Source: Bacteroidota bacterium (GTDB taxonomy: Bacteria; Bacteroidota; Bacteroidia; Cytophagales; Cytophagaceae). From it: DNA of 39,216 nucleotides. The notes beneath the pieces are model-generated. The model was not told the DNA's origin. It ran no database searches and worked only from the letters and a program-made list of their open reading frames with translations. Below are positions 1 through 9,743 of this stretch, one piece after another (within the stretch, counting starts at the first letter, position 1; each line of letters opens with the position of its first letter). The position numbers and the translations under genes are program-made. The stretch lies in contig JAEWAY010000014.1 in assembly GCA_023391415.1 (NCBI GenBank), positions 1-39,216 of the forward strand, in the 5' to 3' direction.

Positions 1-2668
1 CAGGGCTAGTACGATCCTTAAAGAACCAGGTATACGTATAACCATTTAGAGCCGAGCCGCCAGAGGTGTCAGCCAAAAACTCCAGACCTAGACCCTCGCC
101 CGCGCAAATATCAAGCTCGACCTCATCGATATCTACAGAAACAGGCCGAGTACAAGCAGGACACTCTTTCGCCACTTCAACAGGAATACGCCCACATACA
201 TAGTCACTACCTTTTTTAAAGCCTATATTGAAAAAGTGTCCACCTTTAAGATTACTACCAGTTTGATCATTCTGAAAGCCCTGTCCCAATCCCCCTCTAT
301 GTAATATATCACCAGTCAGATCATCCTTAAAAGGTGTCCCCCCTTGGGTACATTCGGCGCGCCCAAGCTCGACTCCACCACTACCAACCATTCCACTCAA
401 AGCATTCTTCATTGGTGAAATATAAAAATAGTAGCCTTCAGACGTACCAGGAATATCAATATTAGTCATTACAGTATAAGTGCTAACAAACTTATCAGTA
501 GAGACGCCCATATTCCGAGTTTCAGAAATCCGCGCGACAGCGGTGCCCAACAATTTAGTTTCATCGGGAATCAAATGACCTTGAGCATTCTTCTTCGCCC
601 CATATATACCCAAGTTAATATTCGCGGAGACTGTAGTACCTTCGTTAGATATACTGGTTCTAACAACTATATCAAACGAACTTAACGTTAATGACTCATA
701 TGCAACAAGCTGAGTCTGATAGTTGGGATTTATACCGGCGCTTAAATGGTCAAACCCCGTACTAAAAGTAGGATCACAAGCCTGATTTCGCTTGTAAACC
801 ATACCCTCCAGAAAAGTGGAATCTTCTACCCAGAGAATAAAAGTATCTGGTTTCACTTCCGTAAGACCTGTCAAATCAACCACCAGCCTGGTAGTATCGA
901 TCGAAGTACCAAGATAATCCCCTCCAGTCCTGGATGAATACCACGCGTACTTCGCTCCTTTGTTGTATACATCCTGCCCTACATGTACTCTAGCGTTTTT
1001 CTGACAATAAAAATTGTCACCAGGATCAAAAAAGTCCGGTAAGTTTAATGTTAACTTGGAAGTAGCTCTAGCTGTATCAAAAATATAACACCCGGCATTG
1101 GAACCTTTATAAACAATTTCGACTTTATATACACCAGTCTCCGAAGTCGTATGATTTAAGTGTGTTAAAGCGTTACCTTTCGCTATTTCAACATCATCTT
1201 TAAACCAAGTGATTTCATAAGAAGGGGCCAACGCGTTCGAAATCACGAAACCCGATCTTAGCGTTATTCCGCCAGCAAGATCAGATTCACAAATCAAGGT
1301 ATCACCCGGAGTCAATCGAACAAAAGGTTCTGGATCCCTAAGATCACAGCCAGATGGTGGTATCATTCGAATGGCCCGAGTCTGACTTATTGTATTTCCA
1401 ATTCCTAAAGTACCTTTTTCATTACAGCCCCAGGTATAAAAGTCTCCATCGGCCGTTCCATAAAACCCCCAGTGGTCTCCCCTATTGATTAATACTACAT
1501 TATCATGAACCATTCCTGGAGCGTGTTCTATATATACAGGAAAATTCGATGTTCCGGTTGTTCCATTCCCAAGATACCCTCCTGTACATCCGCCACCACC
1601 GCCGCCCCAAGCGACAGGCTTATTATCAAGAGTAATAGCCATCCCAAAAGCTTGCCCACCACCAATTGCCTTCGCCAATAAATAGTCTCCATCTGATCCC
1701 GCTCCCGTAATATTTCCCGCGGCGACTCTTCTAGGTGTTGAACTTAGATTTCCCGCGATACCATCTCCATCTGATCCTCCCCAGTCATTCCCCCAGGCCC
1801 ATATATGCCCATTGGCGTCCAAAGCAAAACCATTAACGTCCGAGGCCGCGATTTGCGTAATGTTCGATAAAGGATTTCCATCAGGTCCTATTACAGGAAA
1901 CGCAAAAAAGCTAATAACCGTCTGAGCATCGTTTGGATTGGCCGTTCCATCTTCATTTCGTCCCAGAGTCCCATTTATACCATAGCCCCAAGAGTATACA
2001 GTTCCATTCACTAACGCGTACGCGACATTGTCCCCTGCAAATACCTGTTGGACACCTTCCAAAGGAGGCTCCCCCACTTTTGTTCCATCACGTACATACA
2101 CAGCTTCGTATTTATCGACAAAGGTTCCATCCCCTAACATTCCATCCGAGCGAGTCGCAGCCTGACTATTTTGTCCCCAAGCTACCAGGCGTCCATCCTG
2201 TAGAATAGCGAAACTATTGTCGTTTCCCGCGTATACAACTTCCGCGTTGGTCAAATAACCATTAACATCCCTGTTTGACGCGGCAATGACAGATGAAGCT
2301 CTGACTCTAGTTGGAACTGTTACAGTAGCTCCCGCTGCACCATTACCAACCTGACCTTTATTATTATTCCCCCAAGCCCATACATTATCATCGCAATCTA
2401 AGGCCAAAAAATGCGCCCCCGACCCTGAATTGACTTGTTTTATATCAACTCCTCCCGGAAAATTAACAGGCATCGGACTAGTTACCGGATCTCCACCTCC
2501 AGAAACCCCAAGCCTACCGTCATCATTGCTTCCCCAAACATAAACTTTCCTATTGGAGCAAACAAAACTAGACACATTATTACCACCCGAAATCACCAAA
2601 TCCTTTTGAGCTTCCGACGCAAATGTGACAAAAAACGCAAATGTCAAATAGACTATTTTTTTCATCAT
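1..2668 (-). CDS. Secreted RCC1-repeat protein with Ig/PKD-like domains (3' end outside window)
   Basis: The minus-strand frame is open from 2668 to the left edge, about 889 residues, so the C-terminus is missing. I chose ATG 2668 (or 2665) because a typical signal peptide follows (MKKIVYLTFAFF..., ending near ASEAQ); an in-frame ATG at 2701 would put 11 polar residues before it. About seven RCC1-type repeats with a W-G core (VYVWGSN, VWAWGNN, VYSWGYG, IWAWGND, FYTWGCN) lie at roughly residues 42-415 and should form a beta-propeller. After that come Ig/PKD-like stretches (for example YEITWFKDD, YAWYSS, YTYTWFFKD) and cysteines that may form disulfides. In Bacteroidota such proteins are usually large surface or adhesin-like proteins exported by the type IX system, whose sorting domain would sit at the unseen C-terminus. 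Function unknown; export and propeller fold are well supported. Confidence 0.85.
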   Translation of the reverse strand, partial: MMKKIVYLTFAFFVTFASEAQKDLVISGGNNVSSFVCSNRKVYVWGSNDDGRLGVSGGGDPVTSPMPVNFPGGVDIKQVNSGSGAHFLALDCDDNVWAWGNNNKGQVGNGAAGATVTVPTRVRASSVIAASNRDVNGYLTNAEVVYAGNDNSFAILQDGRLVAWGQNSQAATRSDGMLGDGTFVDKYEAVYVRDGTKVGEPPLEGVQQVFAGDNVAYALVNGTVYSWGYGINGTLGRNEDGTANPNDAQTVISFFAFPVIGPDGNPLSNITQIAASDVNGFALDANGHIWAWGNDWGGSDGDGIAGNLSSTPRRVAAGNITGAGSDGDYLLAKAIGGGQAFGMAITLDNKPVAWGGGGGGCTGGYLGNGTTGTSNFPVYIEHAPGMVHDNVVLINRGDHWGFYGTADGDFYTWGCNEKGTLGIGNTISQTRAIRMIPPSGCDLRDPEPFVRLTPGDTLICESDLAGGITLRSGFVISNALAPSYEITWFKDDVEIAKGNALTHLNHTTSETGVYKVEIVYKGSNAGCYIFDTARATSKLTLNLPDFFDPGDNFYCQKNARVHVGQDVYNKGAKYAWYSSRTGGDYLGTSIDTTRLVVDLTGLTEVKPDTFILWVEDSTFLEGMVYKRNQACDPTFSTGFDHLSAGINPNYQTQLVAYESLTLSSFDIVVRTSISNEGTTVSANINLGIYGAKKNAQGHLIPDETKLLGTAVARISETRNMGVSTDKFVSTYTVMTNIDIPGTSEGYYFYISPMKNALSGMVGSGGVELGRAECTQGGTPFKDDLTGDILHRGGLGQGFQNDQTGSNLKGGHFFNIGFKKGSDYVCGRIPVEVAKECPACTRPVSVDIDEVELDICAGEGLGLEFLADTSGGSALNGYTYTWFFKDRTSP

Positions 2669-3150
2669 CCTATGGCAATCTCTATCGCTTGTTATTTTCA
2701 TCTTTAATATTAGAAAAAATCATATACAACAAAATATAAACATGTTGAGATTATAGAATCCCATACTATATACTCTATATTCCGATAAAGGTAACACCCC
2801 ACACAATCTTGTATTCTATTTTAACCGAGATATTATTTAAAGCCCTCCCTCCTAATTTCGATATCTCACCCATCAGCAATTTCCAAATATAAGAAAATTC
2901 AAAAAAACTATTGAAATGTTATAATATTATTCGGTTTATTTTTCGGTAAAACTTATTAACATTCCTAATGTTACCAATAATTATGTGACAAGCGAAAAAA
3001 AAACCGGCGGAGGCAATCGATCAACAGTTGAAAATGGCGCGTAAGCATGGCTAACCTTCATATTAAATATTTCAGGCGATTATAGAGCCTTTTATAGCTC
3101 ATTCTCTATAAGGTCCAGACGGATGAACATTTTTATAGACGTATTATACC
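2669..3150. other. AT-rich intergenic region without a recognisable gene
   Basis: No convincing coding frame in about 480 bases. It contains the 5' region of the RCC1 gene, including a minus-strand TATATTTG at 2884-2891 that fits the Bacteroidota -7 element but has no well-placed TTG. An inverted repeat TTATAGAG/CTCTATAA (3080-3087 and 3104-3111) encloses a smaller GAGC/GCTC pair. No RNA family was recognised. Confidence 0.5.
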
Positions 3151-3187
3151 AAAAAAGCCGGGAGTGGTCAAGAAAGACGCTCCCGGC
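3151..3187 (-). terminator. Rho-independent terminator of fabD
   Basis: Read on the minus strand, GCCGGGAG pairs with CTCCCGGC (arms at 3180-3187 and 3157-3164) and is followed directly by six T (3151-3156). It lies 28 bases after the fabD stop, which suits the end of the transcript. Confidence 0.85.
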
Positions 3188-3214
3188 TTCTGGTATTCTA
3201 ATATAATACCTCTA

Positions 3215-4102
3215 CTATCCAATGCTTACAGACGCGACCTCTACTTCCGGACTGATCTTCTTCACCAGCCCCTGCAATACCTTGCCAGGGCCACATTCGA
3301 TATATATCCCGGCCCCATCGGCCGTCATTCTATGAATGGATTGCGTCCATTTTACCGGAGCGGTCAATTGAGCGATCAGATTTTTCTTTATTGTTTCAAT
3401 ATCATCGGAAGGTTCCGCGTTGACATTTTGATAAACAGGACAAACCGGCTTAGTAAAAACAGCGCTTTGAATGGCTGCTTCCAGTTCCCGCGCCGCGGGT
3501 TCCATCATAGGCGAATGAAAACCTCCTCCTACTGGCAGAGGCAAAGCCCTCTTGGCACCCGCTTCCTTCATTTTTACACAAGCTTGCTCAACTCCTCCTA
3601 TCGTGCCTGAAATCACCAATTGGCCGGGACAGTTATAATTGGCGGGGACCACAAGCTCCGTGATCGAATCGCATATTTCTTCCACCCTGGCGTCCTCAAG
3701 ACCCAATACAGCCGCCATGGTCGAGGGGTTGATCTCACAAGCCTTCTGCATGGCCAAAGCTCTTTTATATACAAGCTTAAGACCATCCTCGAAAGACAAG
3801 GCTCCCGCCGCCGTCAGCGCGGAAAACTCTCCAAGTGAATGTCCCGCCACCATATCCGGAGCGAAATCATCCGCGAGCTTCGCCAAAATAACACTATGTA
3901 TAAATATGGCCGGTTGCGTCACTCTGGTCTGTTTCAATTCGTCAGCCGTACCTTCAAACATAACTCGGGTAATGTCAAAACCAAGTATTTCATTAGCCTG
4001 GGCGAACAATTGTCTCGCGGTTTCAGATTTTTCATACAGATCTTTACCCATACCCGGAAACTGAGCTCCCTGGCCGGGAAAAACATACGCTTTTTTCATC
4101 AA
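3215..4102 (-). CDS. fabD: Malonyl-CoA:ACP transacylase FabD
   Basis: Transfers malonyl from malonyl-CoA to acyl carrier protein, the entry step of type II fatty acid elongation in the cytosol. The 295-residue length is normal. Visible signatures are FPGQGAQ (8-14), the nucleophile elbow GHSLGEFSAL with Ser89, the Gln of CPGQL, and the catalytic His196 in GGGFHSPMM. It lies 97 bases downstream of the large type IX secreted protein on the same strand and ends at a strong terminator. The other fab genes are not in the window, so this is a stand-alone copy, as often seen in Bacteroidota. Confidence 0.97.
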   Translation of the reverse strand: MMKKAYVFPGQGAQFPGMGKDLYEKSETARQLFAQANEILGFDITRVMFEGTADELKQTRVTQPAIFIHSVILAKLADDFAPDMVAGHSLGEFSALTAAGALSFEDGLKLVYKRALAMQKACEINPSTMAAVLGLEDARVEEICDSITELVVPANYNCPGQLVISGTIGGVEQACVKMKEAGAKRALPLPVGGGFHSPMMEPAARELEAAIQSAVFTKPVCPVYQNVNAEPSDDIETIKKNLIAQLTAPVKWTQSIHRMTADGAGIYIECGPGKVLQGLVKKISPEVEVASVSIG

Positions 4103-4199
4103 TTCTTATTTCTATTGTTCCGCGAAAATAGAAAAGATTTTCAAGAAGGAAACAACCACTCATTTCCCGCGGTCAAACACTATTTGTTCACCAGGCGCT

Positions 4200-6863
4200 T
4201 CACCTGTCTTCCGTATTTCCGGAAATCTGGCCGAGCAAGCGTATCCAGCCTTTCAAATCCATGATATCGTCTTCCGGATTCAATCTTCGTCTGAATGTCA
4301 CGCGAGCCGAATAAAAATATACTCCATCACTCAAAGGCTCTCCTCCCAGATTCCTTCCATCCCATAAAATTAATGGATCCCCTTCGTAGCGGTACAGTTC
4401 ACTTCCCCAACGATTATAGACGGTAAACAAGACTTTTTCCGTATTGACCATCCCGCGTAAAGGCCTGAAAATATCGTTTGAGCCATCGCCATTGGGCGTA
4501 AAAAGATTTGGCAACGCGTAACGCGCGCAAATATCCGTACAAATCCTGTTGCTACGAGCGCTCTCTACTTGATAAGAACTAACCGCGGTTACTTCATAGC
4601 AACCTGCCAGGGATGTCGAATCCATATGTATAAATGTCAACTCGTTAAGCGAAGCTAACCAATCAGCCTCCGCATTTACTCTGGGTGAAAAATAAAGATT
4701 ATAATAAGCGATGCCCGGATTACAAGGCTCCTCCAGGTCGGGAATCCAGCTTAATGAATTACTCGTCTCCTCAACCGGCGCGCAGGCTAGCGGATCCAAA
4801 AAAAGCCGCGGAGGACAAGGCGCGGATGAATCAACGGGAGTAACACATATTTCCGGCGAACGATTATTAATCAAGAACCGCTTTAACGAATCCAGACAAT
4901 AGCTCCCTATCGCTTCCACATAATAGCATAAGGTATCTTCACGATTCAGATTGGAATCCGTATATGAGCCCATCTCCCCGGATTTTATCATCGCGTATTG
5001 ACTCTCTCCCACTTTACGTTTATAAATGGTATATCCATAGGGCTCAGTCTTCCATGGAACCTGATGATTCCAGGCCAGCGAGACGCTCTCCGAGCCGGGA
5101 ACAATCGTAAGCTCCAAAGTGGAAAACACCGGAGATTCCGCGACTTTTACTTCTCCCGCGAACAATTCTACGCTATAATGCCAGGGAACAAGACTATTCA
5201 ATCCTTCATCAAGATAAAATGTATCCTCCAGCGCGGAAATTTTAGCGATTTCCTCCATGGTCTTTTCCGGAAACAAACCAGCGCCTCTTTTAATCCTATA
5301 GGTATATGGCGCCTTATATATACTTGTATCCAGATTAAGTAAATACAACCAAGCAAGCTGAATTTTTCCATTGACAGGATCACTCCCCAGTATCGAAGCT
5401 TTTACAGGAATTGGCGCCCGGTTGTCGGGGGCCGCGCAAACTTGTTCGGAAAACGCGCTTTCCCCTCCCTTTTGTCCCGAAAACTTCGCTTTAAGGACAT
5501 AGCAATAATAATTTCCCTGAGCCAATCCCTTGCCCTGATCATCGTCCATATACGAAGTATGGTCAAGACTGACCTGGGCGATCTTTTGAAAACCAAAATC
5601 CGCGGGTTCCATACGCTCGCACAGGGCGATATCATAGTCAATCGAATCACATTGTTTTCGATAAATCTCAATAATGCCATTTCCTATTCCAGGGCAAGCG
5701 TACTGATCCCATGAAAGCCGAACCGCGCTTTGAAGCTCCTCCGCCAAAAGATTATGTATTGTTGGAGCCAACAACTTGATGTTCCATGTTTTAAGATCAA
5801 ACAACTGTTCTCTATTGGGAGGCAGGTCTTCCGCTTTGAAGACGACCTGATATGGCTCCTTTCTGACCAAAGCGCAAGTAGTCTTCCAGATAAATTCGCC
5901 AGCCGCGGGATTCGATTGCGGATTCGGATTCTCCAGAGCAAATCCGGCTGAAGCGCTCCCAAGTGAGTATACTCCGCTATAAGATCGGAGATTGATACGG
6001 TCATTATCCGGATCCGTAGCGCTTACCCAACCTTTTAGTTCCGCGTTGGCCACTACGCAGGTATCATTGGGGACTTTTAAGACCGGCGGCCTGTTCTCCG
6101 TTTTCTCCACCGCGATTTGCATATCCCGCAATACAAAGCCAATACGAATACCATTACGCCACTCCTCTATCAAGAAAGCCACATTATAAAGGCCTTCCTC
6201 CCTGGGTCTATCCCATACCAAATCGCCGGTAACAGGATTCAGTGACAAGCCATTCATAAACTGGTATCGCGGCACATCGAGTGTCGCCGACTGTTTTGGA
6301 ACAACAAGCTTATAAGACAGACTATCCCCATCAACGTCAAAAGCGCCCGCGTTGTGTACAAAGACAACTCCGACAGAAGCTTTGTCCAGTGGCGGCACAT
6401 GCAATACAGGCGTATTGTTGGCGTTAGCGGATAAAGACGAGACCAGTACGTAAGTTTCTATATAAAACGGATAAGGGTCCGAGATCCCTCCATCAATGTT
6501 TCGTATTTCATTGTTCCGGTTTTCTTCGATAAAGCTGACAACATATACTCTTGGTCCGGCGAAGGTGTATGTAAATACAAAATCATTCTTATAAGTCTCC
6601 GCGAAGTCGCCTACGACCGATCGGTTATTTCTCCGGACAGAATCTACTTTTACGCCATTGACATATATGTCAGCGTAAAGCAGGTCCAATTGATTATTGG
6701 TACTGGTAATCGCCTCAATATTGGTATAAACTGTGAGATAAAAGCGCCAGGTATATCCCGAAACGAATTCCGCCGTCATGTCGCCCGCTCTCAGATGCGT
6801 CGCGCGCGTCTCGAACACAGCCGCCACCAAAACAAAAAAAGAAAGTACTGCGATATGTCTCAT
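4200..6863 (-). CDS. Large secreted protein with gliding-motility/T9SS type B C-terminal domain
   Basis: About 887 residues from ATG 6863, chosen because it starts a signal peptide (MRHIAVLSFFVLVAAVF, cleavage near ETRA). In-frame ATGs at 6869, 6875 and 6941 are possible but add only residues before the signal. The N-terminal half contains cadherin/Ig-like stretches with DPDNDRINL and DVDGDSLSYK motifs and repeated 'NRPPVL' starts. The middle has fibronectin III-like segments (AVRLSWDQ, VSLAWNHQ, NSLSWIPD). The last ~108 residues are the gliding-motility-associated C-terminal domain: LPNLFTPNGDGSNDIFRP, VYNRWGSELYR, WDGRNLGG and LSDGVYFYSA. Proteins with this tail are exported through the type IX system and held at the cell surface. 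The substrate or role of this protein is not visible. Confidence 0.93.
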   Translation of the reverse strand: MRHIAVLSFFVLVAAVFETRATHLRAGDMTAEFVSGYTWRFYLTVYTNIEAITSTNNQLDLLYADIYVNGVKVDSVRRNNRSVVGDFAETYKNDFVFTYTFAGPRVYVVSFIEENRNNEIRNIDGGISDPYPFYIETYVLVSSLSANANNTPVLHVPPLDKASVGVVFVHNAGAFDVDGDSLSYKLVVPKQSATLDVPRYQFMNGLSLNPVTGDLVWDRPREEGLYNVAFLIEEWRNGIRIGFVLRDMQIAVEKTENRPPVLKVPNDTCVVANAELKGWVSATDPDNDRINLRSYSGVYSLGSASAGFALENPNPQSNPAAGEFIWKTTCALVRKEPYQVVFKAEDLPPNREQLFDLKTWNIKLLAPTIHNLLAEELQSAVRLSWDQYACPGIGNGIIEIYRKQCDSIDYDIALCERMEPADFGFQKIAQVSLDHTSYMDDDQGKGLAQGNYYCYVLKAKFSGQKGGESAFSEQVCAAPDNRAPIPVKASILGSDPVNGKIQLAWLYLLNLDTSIYKAPYTYRIKRGAGLFPEKTMEEIAKISALEDTFYLDEGLNSLVPWHYSVELFAGEVKVAESPVFSTLELTIVPGSESVSLAWNHQVPWKTEPYGYTIYKRKVGESQYAMIKSGEMGSYTDSNLNREDTLCYYVEAIGSYCLDSLKRFLINNRSPEICVTPVDSSAPCPPRLFLDPLACAPVEETSNSLSWIPDLEEPCNPGIAYYNLYFSPRVNAEADWLASLNELTFIHMDSTSLAGCYEVTAVSSYQVESARSNRICTDICARYALPNLFTPNGDGSNDIFRPLRGMVNTEKVLFTVYNRWGSELYRYEGDPLILWDGRNLGGEPLSDGVYFYSARVTFRRRLNPEDDIMDLKGWIRLLGQISGNTEDR

Positions 6864-6985
6864 AACCATAATCATGTTAGTCGCGGAGTATAAAGTACTT
6901 CGCGCGAGACATATTGTTTTTGGAAAAAAATATTCCGCCAACTATTTAGACCAGTATTAAATTAAAAAAACTACCCGGAGTCCCC

Positions 6986-7015
6986 TTGATTTATTGGTCC
7001 CGCGGTGTAAATTTG
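6986..7015 (+). promoter_or_regulatory. Promoter of the sdhCAB operon
   Basis: TTG at 6986-6988 and TAAATTTG at 7008-7015 are separated by exactly 19 bases, matching the Bacteroidota housekeeping promoter (TTG-N19-TAnnTTTG). Transcription would start near 7020, giving a leader of about 40 bases. A second TAAATTTG lies at 7039-7046 but its nearest TTG (7021) is only 15 bases upstream, so it is the weaker candidate. Confidence 0.65.
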
Positions 7016-7059
7016 AGCTATTGATATTTTGTTAACAATAAATTTGAAATAATTAAGAA

Positions 7060-7716
7060 ATGAGCTGGTTTAAGAACGCCTTATCCGGAGCGGTGGGGCA
7101 GAAAGTAATCATGGCGATTACCGGATTGTTTTTGATAACATTCCTGCTGGAACATTTAATAGGTAATTTGCTCTTATTAAATCCAGACGGAGAAGTCTTC
7201 AACGACTACGTGGAGTTTATGGGCAACAACCTGTTCATCAAAATAATGGAATACGTTCTTTTTTCAGGTTTCATTATTCACATCATATACGCGGCGATCA
7301 TTACCGCGAAAAACAAGAAGGCCAGGCCTGTATCCTATCATTACAACGAACCTTCAAAAAACAGCAGTTGGTTTTCCAGAAATATGGGCTTGTCCGGTTC
7401 CATGGTGCTCATCTTCCTGATCGTCCATCTTAACGATTTCTTTGTACCTTACAAAATCACCAATTCCATGGAGCCCACCATGTATGACGCCGCGATCATC
7501 AAGTTTGGCAATCCCATCTTTGTGGTATTATACGCGGGAGCCATGATACTCCTGGCGTTTCACCTGAACCATGGATTTCAGAGCGCTTTCCAGACGTTGG
7601 GACTACGTCATCCAAAGTATACCCCGATTATAAAAGGCCTTGGCACAGGATTCTCTATTGTAGTACCTGCCGCTTTCGCCATGATTCCCATATTTATCTA
7701 CTTGTTCAGACAATAA
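7060..7716 (+). CDS. sdhC: Succinate dehydrogenase cytochrome b subunit (B-type)
   Basis: Membrane anchor of complex II that carries heme and passes electrons from the iron-sulfur subunit to menaquinone. The 218 residues show five hydrophobic segments, as in single-subunit di-heme B-type anchors. Likely heme-ligand histidines are in LEHLIGNLL, FIIHIIYAA, LIVHLND and AFHLNHGF. First gene of the operon; sdhA starts 16 bases after its stop. There is no separate sdhD, which is normal for this type. Confidence 0.94.
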   Translation: MSWFKNALSGAVGQKVIMAITGLFLITFLLEHLIGNLLLLNPDGEVFNDYVEFMGNNLFIKIMEYVLFSGFIIHIIYAAIITAKNKKARPVSYHYNEPSKNSSWFSRNMGLSGSMVLIFLIVHLNDFFVPYKITNSMEPTMYDAAIIKFGNPIFVVLYAGAMILLAFHLNHGFQSAFQTLGLRHPKYTPIIKGLGTGFSIVVPAAFAMIPIFIYLFRQ

Positions 7717-7732
7717 AAGACCCATTCCAATC

Positions 7733-9646
7733 ATGATATTAGACAGCAAAGTTCCGGAAGGACCACTGGCGGAAAAATGGACAAAACACAAATTTAATCT
7801 TAAGCTTGTAAACCCGGCTAATAAAAGGAAGTACGAGGTTATTGTCGTTGGTACGGGTCTGGCTGGCGCCTCGGCGGCGGCTACGCTTGCCGAGCTTGGA
7901 TATAATGTAAAAGCTTTTTGTTTTCAGGATAGCCCAAGAAGAGCGCACAGCATAGCCGCTCAGGGAGGTATAAACGCCGCGAAAAACTATCAGAACGATG
8001 GTGACAGCGTATACCGGTTGTTTTATGATACGATAAAAGGTGGCGACTACCGCGCGCGGGAGTCCAACGTACACAGACTGGCGGAAGTAAGCGTCAACAT
8101 AATAGACCAATGCGTGGCTCAGGGAGTGCCGTTCGCTCGTGATTACGCGGGATATCTGGACAACCGTTCTTTTGGTGGCGCTCAGGTATCCAGGACATTC
8201 TACGCGAGAGGACAAACGGGGCAGCAGCTCTTGTTGGGCGCGTATAGCGCTTTGAGCCGTCAGATTGGTCTTGGCAAGGTAAAAATGTACTACCGTACGG
8301 AAATGCTTGATCTGGTTGTAACAGACGGTCACGCGCGAGGTATCGTTTCAAGAAATCTCGTAACCGGAGAAATCGAGACGCACGCGGCGCACGCGGTACT
8401 TCTTTGCACGGGTGGCTATGGAAACGTATTCTACCTTTCTACCAACGCCCAAGGATCCAACGCTACGGCTATCTGGCGAGCGCATAAAAAAGGCGCCTTC
8501 TTTGGCAATCCTTGTTTCACTCAAATCCACCCAACCTGTATTCCGGTTTCCGGAGACCATCAATCCAAGCTAACCCTTATGAGCGAGAGTTTGCGAAACG
8601 ATGGCAAAGTATGGGTGCCGAAACAGCCCGGAGATAAAAGAAAACCAAGCGAAATTCCGGAAAATGAACGCGACTACTTCCTGGAAAGAAAATATCCTTC
8701 TTTCGGAAACCTTGTGCCAAGAGACGTGGCGTCCAGAAACGCGAAAGAGCAGTGCGACGCTGGAAAGGGCGTTGGACAAAGCGGACTAGCGGTTTATCTT
8801 GACTTCGCGGACGCGATCAATCGTATGGGAGAAGATCAGGTAAGAGCGAAATATGGCAACCTGTTTGACATGTATGAGCAAATTACCGGAGAAAATCCAT
8901 ACAAAACACCTATGCGCATCTATCCCGCGGTACATTATACCATGGGAGGCCTATGGGTCGACTATAACCTACAGACTACCATACCGGGATGCTTCGCCCT
9001 GGGCGAGGCCAACTTCTCCGACCACGGAGCGAACCGCCTTGGAGCCAGCGCCCTTATGCAAGGACTCGCTGATGGTTATTTTGTAATTCCCTATACACTT
9101 GGAAACTACCTGGCGGAAATAGGACCAGCCAAACTGGATATCAATCACCAGGCGTTTAAAGACGCTGAAAAAGAGGTAAAGGAACGTCTGGGCAAACTGC
9201 TTTCCATCAACGGAACAAAAACGGTAGTAGAGTACCATCGCGAACTGGGCGGAATCATGTGGGATTATTGCGGTATGGCTAGAAACGCTGAAGGATTGAG
9301 AAAAGCGAAAGGATTGATTCAGGAGTTACGTAAGGATTTCTGGCAAAACGTAAAGGTGAGTGGTAAGAACGAGGAGTTTAACCAAAACCTGGAACGCGCG
9401 AACCGAGTAGCCGATTTCCTTGAACTGGGCGAACTGATGGTAGACGACGCTCTCAACAGGAACGAATCCTGTGGCGGTCACTTTAGGGAAGAATACCAGA
9501 CCGCTGAAAACGAAGCGAAACGCGACGATGAAAACTATGCCTATGTAGCCGCGTGGGAATATAAGGGAGAGGACGCGCAAGAGGTACTACATAAGGAAGA
9601 ACTGAAGTTTGAAAACGTAAAACTGACTCAGAGAAGCTATAAATAG
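7733..9646 (+). CDS. sdhA: Succinate dehydrogenase flavoprotein subunit
   Basis: FAD-containing catalytic subunit that oxidises succinate to fumarate at the inner face of the membrane. The 637-residue protein has a dinucleotide-binding motif VVGTGLAGASAAATL near residue 38, the flavin-attachment region RRAHSIAAQGGINAA, an active-site stretch with HYTMGG, and the FAD-binding end region with HGANRLGASAL. The C-terminal SCGGHFREEYQT motif is typical. The long form with a ~30-residue N-terminal lead fits Bacteroidota/B-type enzymes. The operon context with sdhC and sdhB supports succinate dehydrogenase over a stand-alone fumarate reductase, although B-type enzymes can run either way. Confidence 0.96.
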   Translation: MILDSKVPEGPLAEKWTKHKFNLKLVNPANKRKYEVIVVGTGLAGASAAATLAELGYNVKAFCFQDSPRRAHSIAAQGGINAAKNYQNDGDSVYRLFYDTIKGGDYRARESNVHRLAEVSVNIIDQCVAQGVPFARDYAGYLDNRSFGGAQVSRTFYARGQTGQQLLLGAYSALSRQIGLGKVKMYYRTEMLDLVVTDGHARGIVSRNLVTGEIETHAAHAVLLCTGGYGNVFYLSTNAQGSNATAIWRAHKKGAFFGNPCFTQIHPTCIPVSGDHQSKLTLMSESLRNDGKVWVPKQPGDKRKPSEIPENERDYFLERKYPSFGNLVPRDVASRNAKEQCDAGKGVGQSGLAVYLDFADAINRMGEDQVRAKYGNLFDMYEQITGENPYKTPMRIYPAVHYTMGGLWVDYNLQTTIPGCFALGEANFSDHGANRLGASALMQGLADGYFVIPYTLGNYLAEIGPAKLDINHQAFKDAEKEVKERLGKLLSINGTKTVVEYHRELGGIMWDYCGMARNAEGLRKAKGLIQELRKDFWQNVKVSGKNEEFNQNLERANRVADFLELGELMVDDALNRNESCGGHFREEYQTAENEAKRDDENYAYVAAWEYKGEDAQEVLHKEELKFENVKLTQRSYK

Positions 9647-9662
9647 AGTTTTTCCGATAACC

Positions 9663-9694
9663 CGTATCGCTTCCTTCTTGATAGAAGCGATACG
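9663..9694 (+). other. Intercistronic hairpin between sdhA and sdhB
   Basis: CGTATCGCTTC (9663-9673) pairs perfectly with GAAGCGATACG (9684-9694) around a 10-base loop. No T-run follows, so it is more likely an mRNA processing, stabilising or partial attenuation element than a full terminator. It sits in the 97-base sdhA-sdhB gap, the only long gap in an otherwise tight operon. Confidence 0.6.
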
Positions 9695-9743
9695 CCAACA
9701 ACAAATAATTAAAGAATCGTTTTATATCTAAAACATATACAGC

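Noticed and set aside
2435..2707. Plus-strand frames of 60-90 codons across the RCC1 gene
   Set aside because: They lie antisense to a continuous, domain-bearing minus-strand frame and show no protein-like pattern.
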